Counted from the stretch's first letter, positions 1 to 10,284 are shown. The stretch: 64,000 nucleotides of DNA from Sphingomonas sp. Leaf208 (GCF_001421415.1 NZ_LMKH01000034.1:186001-250000); one strand, 5' to 3'. Notes: a model not told the origin generated them from the letters alone. Made by a program: numbers and translations.

Positions 1-114
1 CCGATGATCGCGCTAGGCGGAATGAGCGAGTTGCGCTGGCGGCGCATCCAGCGTTTCGGCTTCCACGGCTGGGCCGCGATCGATGCCTGGATGCCTAGTA
101 CGCCGTCATCCTGA
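1..114 (+). CDS. thiE: Thiamine phosphate synthase (TenI/ThiE family), C-terminal end only
   Basis: The window opens inside a reading frame of 37 visible codons ending in TGA at 112-114. The visible peptide has the glycine-rich stretch IALGGM followed by GFHGWAAIDAW, the usual C-terminal pattern of thiamine-phosphate synthases of the TenI type, which couple the pyrimidine and thiazole halves of thiamine. The family assignment rests on this short tail only. The last four codons and the stop lie in the left arm of the palindromic repeat at 103-187, so the repeat supplies the C-terminus. The start is outside the window. Confidence 0.55.
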   Translation, partial: PMIALGGMSELRWRRIQRFGFHGWAAIDAWMPSTPSS

Positions 115-187
115 CGAAAGTCAGGATACAGAGTAACCGATCACTGCGTCTCATGGCACTGGATCCTGACTTTCGTCAGGATGACGG
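103..187. repeat. Palindromic intergenic repeat, family A (GTCATCCTGACGAAAGTCAG type)
   Basis: Two arms of about 24 bp (104-126 and 163-187) are near-perfect reverse complements, reading CGTCATCCTGACGAAAGTCA and its complement, around a loop of about 36 bp. A second member is at 61942-62027. The left arm encodes the last residues of the thiE-like gene. Confidence 0.8.
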
Positions 188-267
188 GAAGGGAGAGTTG
201 CGCACCACCCCAATCCAGCTAGCTACTATCGGTCTCTGTTTCCGACGAGCCTCGCTCTGTCGGACGC

Positions 268-1026
268 TTAGAACCGGAACGCAGTGCCCAGGTACACGGC
301 TTGGCTGTCACGACGGTCATCATCGACCTTCACGAAGCGCTCGCGGTCCGACCGGTACCGCACGCCAGCCGTCACCGCGAGGCTACGCGTCAGAGCGTAG
401 GACCCGCCAAGATCGACCGAATAGCTCGGCGCATCCTCGACGAGGCGCGGCGCGCTCGACAGCGGACGATCCGCCGCAGCCTTCACCGTCCCGCTGAAGC
501 GCTTGGCGCTATAGCTCACCGCAAGGTCAGCCGCCTCGCGCCCACCCGGCATCACGCCGAGATCAAGCTTGTTCACGTCACCCGAGATCGCGAACCGCTT
601 CCACCCGACCGACATGCCGAGGTTGTAGGCGATCGGCGCAATACCGACGGTCGGCGTGGTCGAAGCGAGGCTGGCCGTGTTCGCGACACCGCGGTTGGTC
701 TGCGCACGGACCGCGACGGTCACCGCGCGGTTGTCCTGGCGCGTTTCGGCGGGCGTGAACTTGAAGCTGCCGGCGTCGAAGCCACCGCGCGCGAACATCG
801 CGGCAAGGCGGGGGTCGGCAGCGGCCGGCGTGAACGATCCGATACCGCGAACCGCGGCGACGTTATGCTTGGCGATCCGGGCGGGCTGTTCGCTAGCGCC
901 AAAGGCAGGCGCGACGATTGCGGCGGTGGCGACAAGCGCCCCGGCAACCACCCCAACTATTCCCCCACGCGTCATCACAACGAATCTGTCCTTCGAATCC
1001 CGTAATCGGATCCTGTTAAACCGCAT
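268..1026 (-). CDS. Putative outer-membrane beta-barrel protein, unknown function
   Basis: 252 residues. A hydrophobic N-terminal segment with an Ala-rich cleavage region (GALVATAAIVAPAFGA) indicates export. The rest alternates polar and hydrophobic residues in strand-like stretches and ends in the aromatic FRF typical of outer-membrane barrels. An ATG at 975 would place the signal peptide closer to the N-terminus and is a reasonable alternative start, preceded by GAAGGA at rather long spacing. No named family is recognised. The gene converges on the thiE-like gene across repeat family A and is divergent from the DUF3576 lipoprotein gene, with about 240 bp between them. Confidence 0.6.
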   Translation of the reverse strand: MRFNRIRLRDSKDRFVVMTRGGIVGVVAGALVATAAIVAPAFGASEQPARIAKHNVAAVRGIGSFTPAAADPRLAAMFARGGFDAGSFKFTPAETRQDNRAVTVAVRAQTNRGVANTASLASTTPTVGIAPIAYNLGMSVGWKRFAISGDVNKLDLGVMPGGREAADLAVSYSAKRFSGTVKAAADRPLSSAPRLVEDAPSYSVDLGGSYALTRSLAVTAGVRYRSDRERFVKVDDDRRDSQAVYLGTAFRF

Positions 1027-1266
1027 CTAACATTAATTGATCCACAGCAAAGGCCGCAGAACCGCCCATTCCCACCCTTCGTCGCCGAATTGTCGGACAG
1101 TGTTGCAATCAGCACACAGATCGCCGCGATAGCGCTACCGAATCGGTCGCTTTCCCGGATCGGCCAGCCCCCCGCGCATACGCTCGTCGCGCACGCCGGC
1201 GTCTGCTTGCGGGCACGCGGGCTCGCCTGTAGAGCAAGGGCTGATTTTCTTGCCAGGATGATGCCC
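1027..1266. promoter_or_regulatory. Divergent intergenic region
   Basis: These 240 bp separate two genes that point away from each other and must hold both promoters. I see no convincing -35/-10 pair, repeat or RNA structure. AGGA at 1255-1258 is the likely ribosome binding site of the DUF3576 gene. Confidence 0.3.
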
Positions 1267-1698
1267 ATGTTCCGCCGCTCGCGTATCGCAGTCGTGCTGT
1301 TTGCCCTGCCTCTCGTCGCTTGCGGCGGCGGATCGGCACGTCCCAAGGCGGATCTCGCCGCGTCGAAGATCACGACGATCGGCGTGAACAGCTACCTGTG
1401 GCGCGCAAGCCTCGACACGCTGGGCTTCATGCCGCTGCTCCAGACCGACTCCAATGGCGGCGTGATCGTCACCGACTGGTACATCAATCCGCAGACGCCG
1501 ACCGAGCGCATGAAGGTCACCGTCTCGATCCTTGACCAGGATCTGCGCGCCGATGCGCTGCGCGTCGCTGCCCTGCGCGAAGTCAATCGCAACGGCCAGT
1601 GGGTCTCGTCGCCGGTCCAGGCAGCGACCACGCAGAAGCTCGAGGACATCATCCTGACCAAGGCCCGCGACCTGCGCCGCGCCTCGATCGCGGGCTGA
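1267..1698 (+). CDS. DUF3576-family lipoprotein
   Basis: 143 residues from the ATG at 1267, chosen because AGGA lies 8 bp upstream; in-frame ATGs at 1258 and 1261 are alternatives. The N-terminus [20 protein letters not shown] is a lipoprotein signal with the lipobox LVAC, so the mature protein should be lipid-anchored. The remainder ([18 protein letters not shown], then VTDWYINP) matches the DUF3576 family of alphaproteobacteria, whose function is not established. It sits directly upstream of leuS (11 bp gap) and is probably cotranscribed with leuS-lptE-holA. An envelope role beside LptE is possible but not shown. Confidence 0.75.
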   Translation: MFRRSRIAVVLFALPLVACGGGSARPKADLAASKITTIGVNSYLWRASLDTLGFMPLLQTDSNGGVIVTDWYINPQTPTERMKVTVSILDQDLRADALRVAALREVNRNGQWVSSPVQAATTQKLEDIILTKARDLRRASIAG

Positions 1699-1709
1699 GG
1701 ACTGATATA

Positions 1710-4391
1710 ATGGCGTCGCGTTTCAATGCGTTGAAGGCGGACGCGGCGTGGCAGAAGGTCTGGGACGAGCGCAAGACGTTCGCCGCCGACGATCTGTCGA
1801 CCAAGCCGCGTTCGTACGTGCTCGAGATGTTCCCCTATCCGTCGGGGCGCATCCACATGGGGCATGTCCGAAACTACACGATGGGCGACGTGCTCGCGCG
1901 GTTCCGTCGGATGAAGGGCATGGAAGTGCTCCATCCGATGGGCTGGGACGCGTTCGGCATGCCCGCCGAGAACGCGGCGATGGAAAAGGGCGTGCATCCG
2001 GGCAACTGGACGCGCGCCAACATCGCGACGATGAAGGCGCAGCTGAAGCGGCTCGGCTTCGCGCTCGATTGGACGCGCGAACTGGCGACGTGCGAGCCTG
2101 AATATTATGGCCACGAGCAGGCGCTGTTCCTCGACCTGTTCGCGGCGGGGCTGGTCTACCGCAAGGAATCGGCGGTCAACTGGGATCCGGTCGACATGAC
2201 CGTGCTCGCCAACGAGCAGGTGATCGACGGTCGCGGCTGGCGCTCGGGCGCGCTGGTCGAGCGGCGGAAGCTGTCGCAGTGGTTCCTGAAGATCACCGAC
2301 TTCGCCGACGAACTGGTCGACGGGTTGGGCGCGCTCGAACATTGGCCCGACAAGGTCAAGCTGATGCAGGAAAACTGGATCGGCCGCAGCCAGGGCCTGC
2401 AGTTCAAGTTCGACCTCACTGCTCCCCTCCCGCGAGCGGGAGGGGTCGGGGGAGGGCTTGACACGAACGCGGCGGCAGCGTCCGAGGATGCCTCCCCTCC
2501 CCTGACCCCTCCCGCAAGCGGGAAGGGAATAGAGAGCGTCGAGGTCTTCACCACGCGTCCCGACACGATGTTCGGATCGAGCTTCGTCGCCGTCGCCGCC
2601 GATCACCCGATCGCGCGCGCCATCGCCGAGACGAACCCCGATGCGGCTGCGTTCATCGAACTCTGCAAGCGTGGCGGCACTACTGCGGCCGAGCTCGATA
2701 CGCAGGAGAAGCTAGGCTTCGACACCGGTATCCGCGCGGTACATCCGCTCGACAAGAAATGGCACCTCCCCGTCTACATCGCCAACTTCGTGCTGATGGA
2801 ATACGGCACCGGCGCGGTGTTCGGCGTCCCCGCGCACGACCAGCGCGATCTCGATTTCGCGCGCAAATACGACCTGCCCGTCAAGCGCGTCGTCAGCGAA
2901 GGCGATGACGAAGCCCCCGTGTTCGTCGGCGACATCGCCTGGACCGGCGCCGGCACGATCGTGAACTCGCATTTCCTCGACGGCATGGACATCGAGGACG
3001 CCAAGCGCGTCGTGATCGAGCGCGCCGAGAGCGAAGGCTGGGGCAAAGGCACGACCGTGTTCCGCCTGCGCGACTGGGGTGTCAGCCGCCAGCGGTATTG
3101 GGGCACGCCGATCCCGATCATCCACTGCGACGCATGCGGCGCGGTGCCGGTGCCCAAGGACCAGCTGCCGATCGTCCTGCCCGAGGACGTCAGCTTCGAC
3201 ATCCCCGGCAACCCGCTCGATCGCCACCCGACCTGGAAGCACGTCCCCTGCCCGTCCTGCGGTGCGAACGCGCGGCGCGAGACCGATACGCTCGACACGT
3301 TCGTCGATTCGTCGTGGTATTTCATCCGCTTCGCCAGCCAGCCGGACGCGAAACCGTTCGACCGGACGGGCGCGGAGAAGTGGCTGCCGGTCAACCAGTA
3401 TATCGGCGGTGTCGAGCACGCGATCCTGCATCTGCTCTACGCCCGCTTCTGGACGCGCGCGCTGAAGCATATCGGCATGCTCGACATCGCCGAGCCGTTC
3501 GCCGGGCTGTTCACGCAAGGCATGGTCACGCACGAGACGTATAGCCGAGGCGACGCCGGCGACGCGCTGCCGGAAGCCGACACCGACGACGACGATTCGA
3601 GCGACGCACCGGTAAAGACGAAGTGGCTGTCCCCCGACGAGGTCCGCAAGACCGACGCGGGGTATATCGAGATCGCGACCGGCGGCCCTGTGACGGTCGG
3701 TCGCGTGACGAAGATGTCGAAGTCGAAGAAGAATACCGTCGATCCCGAGCCGATCGTCGACCAGTATGGCGCCGACGCGGTGCGCTGGTTCGTGCTCTCC
3801 GACTCGCCCCCCGAGCGCGATCTCCCCTGGAGCGAATCCGGCATTGAAGGCGCATGGCGGTTCGTCCAGCGTCTCTGGCGCCTGATCGAGTCCGACGACA
3901 CCGCCAAGGCCGAGGGCGACGACATTGCCCTTCGCAAACTCTGCCACCGCACGACCGTCGGTATCGAGAGCGATATCAACGCCTTGCAGTTCAACAAGGC
4001 GGTCGCGCGGCTCTACTCGCTGTGCAGCGCGATCGAGAAGGCGGCGCCCTCCGCAGACCGCGAACAGGCGATCCGCACGTTGCTGTTGCTCGTCAGCCCG
4101 ATGGTCCCGCACGTCGCCGAGGAAGCTTGGGCGACCGCCGGAAACGACGGCCTGATCGCCGACGCCGCCTGGCCGATCGTCGATCCGGCGATGCTGGTCG
4201 ACGACGAGGTCACGATCGCGGTGCAGGTCAACGGCAAGCTCCGCGACACGCTCGTCTTCCCCAAGGGCGCACCGAAGGACGAGGTCGAAGCCGCCGCGCT
4301 CGCCTCCGAAAAGATCGTCCGCCTGCTCGAGGGCAAGCCGCCCCGGAAAGTGATCGTCGTGCCCGACCGTCTCGTGAACATCGTCGCATGA
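1710..4391 (+). CDS. leuS: Leucyl-tRNA synthetase carrying an in-frame palindromic-repeat insertion
   Basis: 893 residues. Class I synthetase that charges tRNA-Leu in the cytoplasm. The HIGH-type motif HMGH is at residues 49-52, KMSKS at 668-672, and the editing-domain signature TTRPDTMFG follows about residue 280. Start ATG at 1710, just after the lipoprotein gene. Residues about 238-274 (nt 2421-2531) are low-complexity, Pro/Gly-rich, and encoded by a copy of palindromic repeat family C inserted between the strands FKFDL and VEVFTTRP, at the entrance to the editing domain. A second, acidic stretch (about residues 615-632) is not repeat-derived. The TGA overlaps the ATG of lptE (ATGA at 4388). 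All hallmark motifs are intact, so the enzyme is expected to be functional. Confidence 0.97.
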   Translation: MASRFNALKADAAWQKVWDERKTFAADDLSTKPRSYVLEMFPYPSGRIHMGHVRNYTMGDVLARFRRMKGMEVLHPMGWDAFGMPAENAAMEKGVHPGNWTRANIATMKAQLKRLGFALDWTRELATCEPEYYGHEQALFLDLFAAGLVYRKESAVNWDPVDMTVLANEQVIDGRGWRSGALVERRKLSQWFLKITDFADELVDGLGALEHWPDKVKLMQENWIGRSQGLQFKFDLTAPLPRAGGVGGGLDTNAAAASEDASPPLTPPASGKGIESVEVFTTRPDTMFGSSFVAVAADHPIARAIAETNPDAAAFIELCKRGGTTAAELDTQEKLGFDTGIRAVHPLDKKWHLPVYIANFVLMEYGTGAVFGVPAHDQRDLDFARKYDLPVKRVVSEGDDEAPVFVGDIAWTGAGTIVNSHFLDGMDIEDAKRVVIERAESEGWGKGTTVFRLRDWGVSRQRYWGTPIPIIHCDACGAVPVPKDQLPIVLPEDVSFDIPGNPLDRHPTWKHVPCPSCGANARRETDTLDTFVDSSWYFIRFASQPDAKPFDRTGAEKWLPVNQYIGGVEHAILHLLYARFWTRALKHIGMLDIAEPFAGLFTQGMVTHETYSRGDAGDALPEADTDDDDSSDAPVKTKWLSPDEVRKTDAGYIEIATGGPVTVGRVTKMSKSKKNTVDPEPIVDQYGADAVRWFVLSDSPPERDLPWSESGIEGAWRFVQRLWRLIESDDTAKAEGDDIALRKLCHRTTVGIESDINALQFNKAVARLYSLCSAIEKAAPSADREQAIRTLLLLVSPMVPHVAEEAWATAGNDGLIADAAWPIVDPAMLVDDEVTIAVQVNGKLRDTLVFPKGAPKDEVEAAALASEKIVRLLEGKPPRKVIVVPDRLVNIVA
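2421..2531. repeat. Palindromic repeat family C inside leuS
   Basis: Left arm CTCCCCTCCCGCGAGCGGGA and right arm CCCTCCCGCAAGCGGGAAGG flank a core of about 60 bp. The arms resemble the intergenic family C copies at 15531, 37190 and 55251. The element keeps the leuS frame open and adds about 37 codons. Confidence 0.8.
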
Positions 4392-4918
4392 AGCGCCTAG
4401 CGATCCTCAGCGCGTTGGCGCTCGCTCCCGCGCTGTCGGGCTGCGGCCTGCACCCGCTCTACGCGGGCGGCAGCAGCGGCCCGGTCGCCGGCGCGCTCGG
4501 CCAGGTCGAGATCGCACCGATCGCGGGCAAGAACGGCTGGCTGATGGCCACCGCGCTGCGCGACCGCCTACCCTCGAACGGCGCACCGGCGCTCTACCGG
4601 ATCGACATCCGCCTCGACGACACGATCAGCGGCCTCGGCGTCCGCACCGACGACAGCGTCTCGCGCGAACGCCGCACGTTGCGCGCGCGTTATCAACTCG
4701 TGCGGATCGGCGACAATTCGGTGCTGCTCGACGCGACCGCCGGCTCCGACGCCGGCATCGACGTCGTCCGCTCCGAATATGCGACGATCGCGGCCGAGAA
4801 CACTGCGCTCGAACGCCTGTCGCAGATCGTCGCCGACCAGATCGTCGCGCGCGTTGCGCTGTATGCACGCAACACGCCTGCGGTCGCCGCGGCGCAGGCC
4901 ACTCCGCCCGCCAAGTGA
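4388..4918 (+). CDS. lptE: LPS-assembly lipoprotein LptE
   Basis: 176 residues. A lipoprotein signal ends in the lipobox LSGC ([20 protein letters not shown]), followed by GLHPLYAGG, the N-terminal pattern of alphaproteobacterial LptE. LptE plugs the LptD barrel that inserts lipopolysaccharide into the outer membrane. The start overlaps the leuS stop (ATGA) and the TGA at 4916-4918 overlaps the GTG start of holA, so leuS-lptE-holA form one translationally coupled unit. This arrangement is common in alphaproteobacteria. Confidence 0.9.
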   Translation: MKRLAILSALALAPALSGCGLHPLYAGGSSGPVAGALGQVEIAPIAGKNGWLMATALRDRLPSNGAPALYRIDIRLDDTISGLGVRTDDSVSRERRTLRARYQLVRIGDNSVLLDATAGSDAGIDVVRSEYATIAAENTALERLSQIVADQIVARVALYARNTPAVAAAQATPPAK

Positions 4919-5934
4919 AGGCCAGCGCCGGCCAGATCCGCGGTGCGCTGGCCAAACCGGGCGGCGACATCCGCCTGTACCTGCTCCACGGCCCCGACGA
5001 GCCCGGCGCGAGCGACCTCGCCCGCGTGCTGGCCAAGGCGATGGGCGCGGATGCCGAGCGCGTCGATCTCGACGGCTCGACGCTGAAAAGCGACCCCGGC
5101 CGGCTGACCGACGATGCCGCCTCGCTATCGTTGTTCGCCGGCGCAAGGTTCGTCCGCGTCGCCTCGGCAGGCGAGGAAAGCCTCGAAGCGTTCACCAACC
5201 TCTTGGCCGCCGAACGCGTCGGTAACCCCGTCGTCGCGATCGCCCCGACCGTCAAATCCACCGCCAAGATCGTCAAGCTCGCGATCGACTCGCCACGCGC
5301 GATGGCGTTCGCCTGCTACGCCCCGACCGCGCAGGACGCCGAACGCCTCGCGACGACGATCGCCAACGAGAACGGCCTCCGCCCCGCCCCCGGCGTCGCC
5401 CGCCGCCTCGTCGATACGACCGGCGGCGACCGCGCCGTCATTTCGCGCGAGATCGAGAAGCTCGCGCTATACCTCGATGCCGCACCCGATCGCCCCGCGG
5501 ACCTCGATCACCACGCACTCGATGCCGTCGGTGCAGACCTCGGCGATGCGGAAATGAGCCGTGCGATCGATGCGGTGATCGAAGGCCGGGTCGACGATCT
5601 CGGTGCCGAACTCGCCGTGCTCGAAGAAGCCGGCACCTCGCCGATCCCCTGGCTCCGCCAACTCGTCCGCCGCCTGATCGCGCTCGCCGACATGCGTGGC
5701 GAAATCGACCGCGGCGAAGCAGTCGACGCGGTGATGAAACGCCACCGCGTGTTCTTCAAGGAAGAGGCCAGCACGGCTAGGTCGCTACGCCGCTGGTCAC
5801 CGGTAATGCTCGCCACCGCGATCCAGCGCGTCCGGACCGCCGAGCGCGCGATCATGGCGTCGGGGAATGCCGGCGGGGTGGTGGCGGAGGCAGCGGTGGT
5901 GGCGCTATCCCAAGCGATCGCACGGCGAAACTAA
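4915..5934 (+). CDS. holA: DNA polymerase III, delta subunit
   Basis: 339 residues beginning at a GTG that overlaps the lptE stop (GTGA). The sequence [17 protein letters not shown], then YLLHGPDEPG near residues 22-31, and the RLVDTTGGDRAVISREIEKL region match HolA, the clamp-loader subunit that opens the sliding clamp. The C-terminal helical domain (LRRWSPVMLATAIQRVRTAE) is complete, and the length is normal for the family. Last gene of the leuS operon; repeat family F follows. Confidence 0.93.
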   Translation: MKASAGQIRGALAKPGGDIRLYLLHGPDEPGASDLARVLAKAMGADAERVDLDGSTLKSDPGRLTDDAASLSLFAGARFVRVASAGEESLEAFTNLLAAERVGNPVVAIAPTVKSTAKIVKLAIDSPRAMAFACYAPTAQDAERLATTIANENGLRPAPGVARRLVDTTGGDRAVISREIEKLALYLDAAPDRPADLDHHALDAVGADLGDAEMSRAIDAVIEGRVDDLGAELAVLEEAGTSPIPWLRQLVRRLIALADMRGEIDRGEAVDAVMKRHRVFFKEEASTARSLRRWSPVMLATAIQRVRTAERAIMASGNAGGVVAEAAVVALSQAIARRN

Positions 5935-5946
5935 CGCATTTGCCCC

Positions 5947-6101
5947 CCCCCGTTCGTGCTGAGTAGAGACCGAGTAGCTCCGTCAGGAGCGTATCGAGGG
6001 CTCGTATCGAAGCATGGGTTCCGCGCGCCAACCTGTCCTTCGATACGCCATCTCGATACGCGGCAATGCCGCTACTCGATGGCTACTCAGGACGAACGGG
6101 G
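5947..6101. repeat. Palindromic repeat, family F (CGTTCGTGCTGAGTAG type)
   Basis: The outer arms CGTTCGTGCTGAGTAG and CTACTCAGGACGAACG are imperfect reverse complements, with nested shorter inverted repeats of GTATCGAG inside. A close copy is at 63375-63517 and a shorter relative at 62369-62442. It fills the gap between the convergent holA and parB genes. Confidence 0.75.
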
Positions 6102-6118
6102 TTGAGATCCGTCGCCAC

Positions 6119-7018
6119 TCAGATCGCCCCACCCGTAAGCCGCTGGCAAACCATATCGAGCTGGTCCAACGTCGAGTAACTCAACGTCAACGTCCCCCCA
6201 GTCTCGGTATGCGCAACCCGGACCTGCAACCCCAGCAGATCCGCCAACTGCCGCTCCAACGCCGCGATATCCGCATCCGGCACCCGAGGCTCGGACGACC
6301 CACCGCCGCCACGACTCCGCCCAGGCTTCGCATCCCGCGCCAGCTTCTCGGTCTCGCGTACCGACAGCCCCCGCGACACGACCTGGTCCGCGAGCGACTC
6401 CACATCGGGCGACCCGAGCAAAGCCCGAGCATGCCCCATCGACAGCGACCCATCGACCACCTGCGACTGCACCTGCGCAGGCAGCTCCAGCAGCCGCAGC
6501 AGGTTCGCGACATGACTGCGCGACTTGTGGACGATCTTGGCGAGCACCTCCTGCGTATGCCCATATTCGCCCGCCAGCCGCTGATACGCCTGCGCTTCTT
6601 CGATCGCGTTGAGATCCTCGCGCTGGATGTTCTCAATCAGAGCGATCTCAAGCGTCTCGGCGTCGTCGAAGTCGCGGACGACGACCGGCACCTCGTGCAG
6701 ACGCGCACGCTGCGCCGCCCGCCAGCGCCGCTCGCCCGCAACGATCTGAAAGTCATGCCCGTGCGGTCGCACCACGATGGGCTGGATCAGCCCGCGCGAC
6801 GCGATCGACGCGGCCAGTTCGTCGAGCATCGCTTCGTCGAAATGGCGACGCGGCTGATCGGGATGTGGCGATAGCGAACTGACCGGCAGCATCCGCACAC
6901 CCGACGATTGCTGCGCCGCACCATCGGCTGAAACCGGCGTCTCGCGCGCCATCTCGCCGAGCAGCGCGTTGAGGCCCCTGCCCAAGCCCGGCCGACCGCG
7001 TTTGTTACCGTCGCTCAT
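6119..7018 (-). CDS. parB: Chromosome-partitioning protein ParB
   Basis: 299 residues. The N-terminal GLGRGLNALLGE patch (about 11-22) is the usual ParA-contacting segment. The ParB/Srx fold follows, with the arginine patch GERRWR at 95-100 (CTP and parS loading) and ENIQREDLN at 129-137. The helix-turn-helix spans about 150-185, and the C-terminal dimerisation helix ends at the TGA at 6119. ParB binds parS, spreads as a CTP-dependent clamp and stimulates ParA. The start overlaps the parA stop (ATGA), giving a coupled rsmG-parA-parB series. Three candidate parS sites lie in this window. An ATG further upstream in frame would add 26 residues unlike the family. Confidence 0.96.
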   Translation of the reverse strand: MSDGNKRGRPGLGRGLNALLGEMARETPVSADGAAQQSSGVRMLPVSSLSPHPDQPRRHFDEAMLDELAASIASRGLIQPIVVRPHGHDFQIVAGERRWRAAQRARLHEVPVVVRDFDDAETLEIALIENIQREDLNAIEEAQAYQRLAGEYGHTQEVLAKIVHKSRSHVANLLRLLELPAQVQSQVVDGSLSMGHARALLGSPDVESLADQVVSRGLSVRETEKLARDAKPGRSRGGGGSSEPRVPDADIAALERQLADLLGLQVRVAHTETGGTLTLSYSTLDQLDMVCQRLTGGAI

Positions 7019-7797
7019 GCCGCAACCTGCGCAGTTGCCGGAAGCCGCCCGATAAGTTCGCGGGCGAGCGCAATATACGCCTGCGACCCCGAACACCGGT
7101 GATCGTAGATCAGGGCCGGCAACCCATGGCTTGGCGCCTCCGAGAGCCGGACGTTGCGCGGGATCACCGTCTCGAAAACGACCTTGCCCAACACGGCGCG
7201 AACATCCGCCGAGACCTGATCGGTCAACCGGTTCCGGCGATCGAACATTGTCAGCGCCACGCCCAAAATCGACAGGCCTGGGTTAAACCGCTGGCGGATG
7301 CGCTCGACCGTACTCAACAACTGCGACAACCCCTCAAGCGCGAAAAACTCGCATTGCAGCGGCACCAGCAGTGAATCCGCCGCGACCATAGCGTTGATCG
7401 TCAGTAGCCCCAGCGACGGCGGGCAATCGATCAGCGCAATGTCCCACGGCCCCTGCGCCGCCTTCACCGCGCGATCGAGCCGGTGCGTCCGCGCGTCGAA
7501 ATCGACCAACTCGATCTCCGCCCCCGACAGGTCCACGGTCGCCGGCACGATATCGAGCCGCGGCACGCGCGTATGCACCACCGCTTCCTCGATCGACGTT
7601 TCGCCTACCAGCACATCGTAGCTCGACCGTTCGCGCTGCGAATGGCCGATGCCGAGGCCGGTCGATGCGTTGCCCTGCGGATCGAGATCGACCAGCAGCA
7701 CGCGCATACCCGTCGCCGCGAGCGCGGTCGCGAGGTTGATGGCGCTGGTGGTCTTGCCCACCCCGCCCTTTTGATTGGCGACCGCGATGGTGATCAT
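7015..7797 (-). CDS. parA: Chromosome-partitioning ATPase ParA
   Basis: 260 residues. [17 protein letters not shown] carries the deviant Walker A box (KGGVGKT at 10-16) of ParA/MinD ATPases; DLDPQGNAST and IDCPPSLG provide the A' and Walker B motifs. ParA forms ATP-dependent nucleoid-bound dimers that draw ParB-parS complexes, and so the newly replicated origins, towards the poles. The ATG at 7797 was chosen because the protein begins directly with the conserved strand. Its ATG overlaps the rsmG stop and its TGA overlaps the parB start. Confidence 0.97.
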   Translation of the reverse strand: MITIAVANQKGGVGKTTSAINLATALAATGMRVLLVDLDPQGNASTGLGIGHSQRERSSYDVLVGETSIEEAVVHTRVPRLDIVPATVDLSGAEIELVDFDARTHRLDRAVKAAQGPWDIALIDCPPSLGLLTINAMVAADSLLVPLQCEFFALEGLSQLLSTVERIRQRFNPGLSILGVALTMFDRRNRLTDQVSADVRAVLGKVVFETVIPRNVRLSEAPSHGLPALIYDHRCSGSQAYIALARELIGRLPATAQVAA

Positions 7798-8414
7798 CGC
7801 GCGCTTACCCGATCCAGAACCACGATCGACGACTCCGGGTTCGTGACGCTTTGTTCCACGTGGAACATAAACCGCCAATGCTGCTTGAGCGCGGCCAGCT
7901 CCTCCTCGTCGAAACGCCCCCGAGGAAGCAACCACCGCGTCTCCGTTGTGGCGCAGTGCGCCGCGCCACGCAAAAGGTTTTGCAACGACGCGACCGCACG
8001 AGCGGAAATGATCGAAGCGTCCGCGGTCATATTTTCGACTTTCGAGGCGTGAACGCGGACCTGCTCTCCAAGCCCCAGCCGGGCGACACACAGCTGAAGA
8101 AAGTCCGCACGCCGGCGCCGGGGCTCGACCAGATCAACCGGCCCCTCGCGAACCAGTGCAACGACCATACCAGGAAATCCCCCGCCAGTGCCGATATCGA
8201 GCCAGCGCTTCGACGACGTATCCGCCCCTGAAAGCGCAACCAACTGAAGCGAATCCACCACGTGCCGGTCCCAGATCGTCGGGATCGTCGACGGCGCGAT
8301 TAGGTTCTGATGCGGCGCTTCCTCGACGACCATCGCCACGAACGCGTTCAAGCGCTCGGTCGCTGCCGCCCCGAACCGCTCCTTGGTCCAGCCCTGTGCG
8401 TCGTCTTCAGTCAT
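7794..8414 (-). CDS. rsmG: 16S rRNA (guanine-527-N7)-methyltransferase RsmG
   Basis: 206 residues. It holds the RsmG signature WDRHVVDS (48-55) and the SAM-binding loop GTGGGFPG at 75-82. It methylates G527 of 16S rRNA. It overlaps mnmG upstream and parA downstream (ATGA at each junction), the classical gidA-gidB-parAB order of bacterial origin regions. The codons for FHVEQ near the C-terminus are part of a perfect parS-like palindrome (7852-7867), so the coding sequence also carries a partition site. Confidence 0.95.
   Translation of the reverse strand: MTEDDAQGWTKERFGAAATERLNAFVAMVVEEAPHQNLIAPSTIPTIWDRHVVDSLQLVALSGADTSSKRWLDIGTGGGFPGMVVALVREGPVDLVEPRRRRADFLQLCVARLGLGEQVRVHASKVENMTADASIISARAVASLQNLLRGAAHCATTETRWLLPRGRFDEEELAALKQHWRFMFHVEQSVTNPESSIVVLDRVSAR
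7852..7867. promoter_or_regulatory. parS: parS-like centromere site 1 (inside rsmG)
   Basis: TGTTCCACGTGGAACA is a perfect 16-bp palindrome, differing from the widely conserved parS core TGTTTCACGTGAAACA by one symmetrical change. It lies in the rsmG coding sequence, less than 1 kb from parB, and about 9.5 kb from the proposed oriC. It is the expected nucleation site for ParB. Confidence 0.85.
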
Positions 8415-10246
8415 GCTGGCACTCGTTTCGTATGCAATAGAACAGCCGACAAAGCCGCCGGGGTGATCCCCCGCACCCGCGCCGCCGCCGCCAGCGAGGT
8501 CGGCCGCGCAGCGCTCAGGCGATCGATCATCTCGTTCGAAAGGCCCGGCACGCGATCATAGGCAAGGTCCTCCGGCAAACGGATCGCCTCGTCGGCCCGC
8601 AACCGCGCGACCTCCTGCGCCTGCCGCTCGATATACGGAGCGTAGCGCGCGTCCTCTAACACTTCGTCAACGACCGCCATCGGGATTCCCGCCGCAGCGT
8701 CCGGCGCGACATGCGCGAGCGTCACGCCCTCAAACCGGAGCCAGTCGAAGGCCGTCCGCCGCGCGCCATCTCGACCAATCGCCACACCCTGATCGGCCAC
8801 GTGGGTTGCAGTCCGCTCGCAGTCGAGTGCCGAACGGAAACGAGCACGATCCTCGGCCAGCGCATGCTGATGTGCCAACCGCTCGGGTCCAAGACACCCC
8901 GCCGCCTCCGCAATCCCGCCCAGCCGAGTCTCCGCATTGTCCGCGCGCAACGACAACCGGAACTCCGCCCGTGCCGTCAGCATCCGATACGGCTCGGTCA
9001 CCCCCTGCAGCGTAAGGTCGTCGATCATCACCCCAAGATAGCTCGACGCACGATCCAGGATCACCGGCGCCAGCTCGCACGCATACGCCGCCGCGTTTAG
9101 CCCAGCGACGAGACCCTGCCCCGCCGCTTCCTCATACCCGGTCGTACCGTTGATCTGCCCCGCGCAGAACACGCCCTCGATCGCACCCAACGCAAGCCGC
9201 GTATCGAGCGCGCGCGGATCGATATAATCATATTCGACCGCATAGCCCGGCATCGTCATAGTCACCCGCTCAAGCCCGGGAATGCTGGCCAGCATCGCCG
9301 CCTGAACCTCGACCGGCAGCGACGTCGACAACCCGTTCGGGTAAACCGTCGCATCATCGAGCCCCTCGGGTTCGAGGAAAACCTGGTGCCCGTCCCGGTC
9401 GCCAAACCGATGCACCTTATCCTCGATCGAAGGACAGTAACGCGGCCCCGCCGCCTCGATCGCACCGGTGAACAAAGGCGACCGGTGGAACGCCTCACGA
9501 ATAATCGCATGCGTCCGATCGGTCGTCCGCGTGATGGCACACGCGACCTGGGGCAATGGACGCGCACCGGTCATCGGCGACATAGTCCAGGGATCGAGGT
9601 CCGACGGCTGTTCGGCAAGCGCGCCCCAATCGATCGTCCGCCCATCGAGACGGGGTGGTGTCCCGGTCTTGAGTCGCGCCATCGGCAGGTCCCGCGCGCG
9701 CAACTGGTCCGCGAGTGGCTTGGCGGCCCGTTCGCCGATCCGGCCCCCTTCCTCGCGGTCATCCCCCCGGAATATACGTCCCCCAAGGAATGTCCCGGTC
9801 GCCAATACGACCGCTCGTGCTGCGACGATCGAGCCATCCGCCAGCACGACACCCGCCAAGCGATCGCCGTCAAAGTGCAACTCAGTCGCCTCGCCCTCGA
9901 CGATCGAAAGCCCCTCGGTGGCCGCAAGCATCGCCTGGATCGCTCCCGAGTAAAGGCGGCGATCAGCCTGGATCCGAGGCCCCTGCACCGCCGAACCCTT
10001 GCTGCGATTGAGCATCCGATAATGGATCGCGGCAGCATCGGCCGCGCGTCCGATCAGCCCGTCGAACGCGTCGACTTCGCGAACCATGTGCCCTTTTCCG
10101 AGCCCACCAATCGCCGGATTGCACGACATCGCGCCAATATGCGCAGCGTCGAACGACACGAGCGCAGTACGCGCGCCCCGCCGCGCCGCCGCGGCTGCGG
10201 CTTCGGTTCCGGCATGGCCACCGCCAACCACCACTACATCGAACAT
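8411..10246 (-). CDS. mnmG: tRNA uridine-5-carboxymethylaminomethyl modification enzyme MnmG (GidA)
   Basis: 611 residues. N-terminal FAD-binding motif [10 protein letters not shown] (8-17); family signatures [16 protein letters not shown] and [13 protein letters not shown] are both present. With MnmE it installs the cmnm5 group on U34 of several tRNAs, using FAD and methylene-THF. The C-terminal helical domain that contacts MnmE is complete. The TGA overlaps the rsmG ATG. The upstream neighbour is mnmE, with a parS-like site in the 54-bp gap. Length and start are typical. Confidence 0.97.
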   Translation of the reverse strand: MFDVVVVGGGHAGTEAAAAAARRGARTALVSFDAAHIGAMSCNPAIGGLGKGHMVREVDAFDGLIGRAADAAAIHYRMLNRSKGSAVQGPRIQADRRLYSGAIQAMLAATEGLSIVEGEATELHFDGDRLAGVVLADGSIVAARAVVLATGTFLGGRIFRGDDREEGGRIGERAAKPLADQLRARDLPMARLKTGTPPRLDGRTIDWGALAEQPSDLDPWTMSPMTGARPLPQVACAITRTTDRTHAIIREAFHRSPLFTGAIEAAGPRYCPSIEDKVHRFGDRDGHQVFLEPEGLDDATVYPNGLSTSLPVEVQAAMLASIPGLERVTMTMPGYAVEYDYIDPRALDTRLALGAIEGVFCAGQINGTTGYEEAAGQGLVAGLNAAAYACELAPVILDRASSYLGVMIDDLTLQGVTEPYRMLTARAEFRLSLRADNAETRLGGIAEAAGCLGPERLAHQHALAEDRARFRSALDCERTATHVADQGVAIGRDGARRTAFDWLRFEGVTLAHVAPDAAAGIPMAVVDEVLEDARYAPYIERQAQEVARLRADEAIRLPEDLAYDRVPGLSNEMIDRLSAARPTSLAAAARVRGITPAALSAVLLHTKRVPA

Positions 10247-10284
10247 GCTATGGCCGTAGAACGCCGCGACCTACGCGTCAAAGT

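Noticed and set aside
268..1030. Plus-strand open frames at 301-1005 and 656-1030
   Set aside because: They are antisense shadows of the barrel protein gene, with Arg-rich composition typical of high-GC reverse frames.
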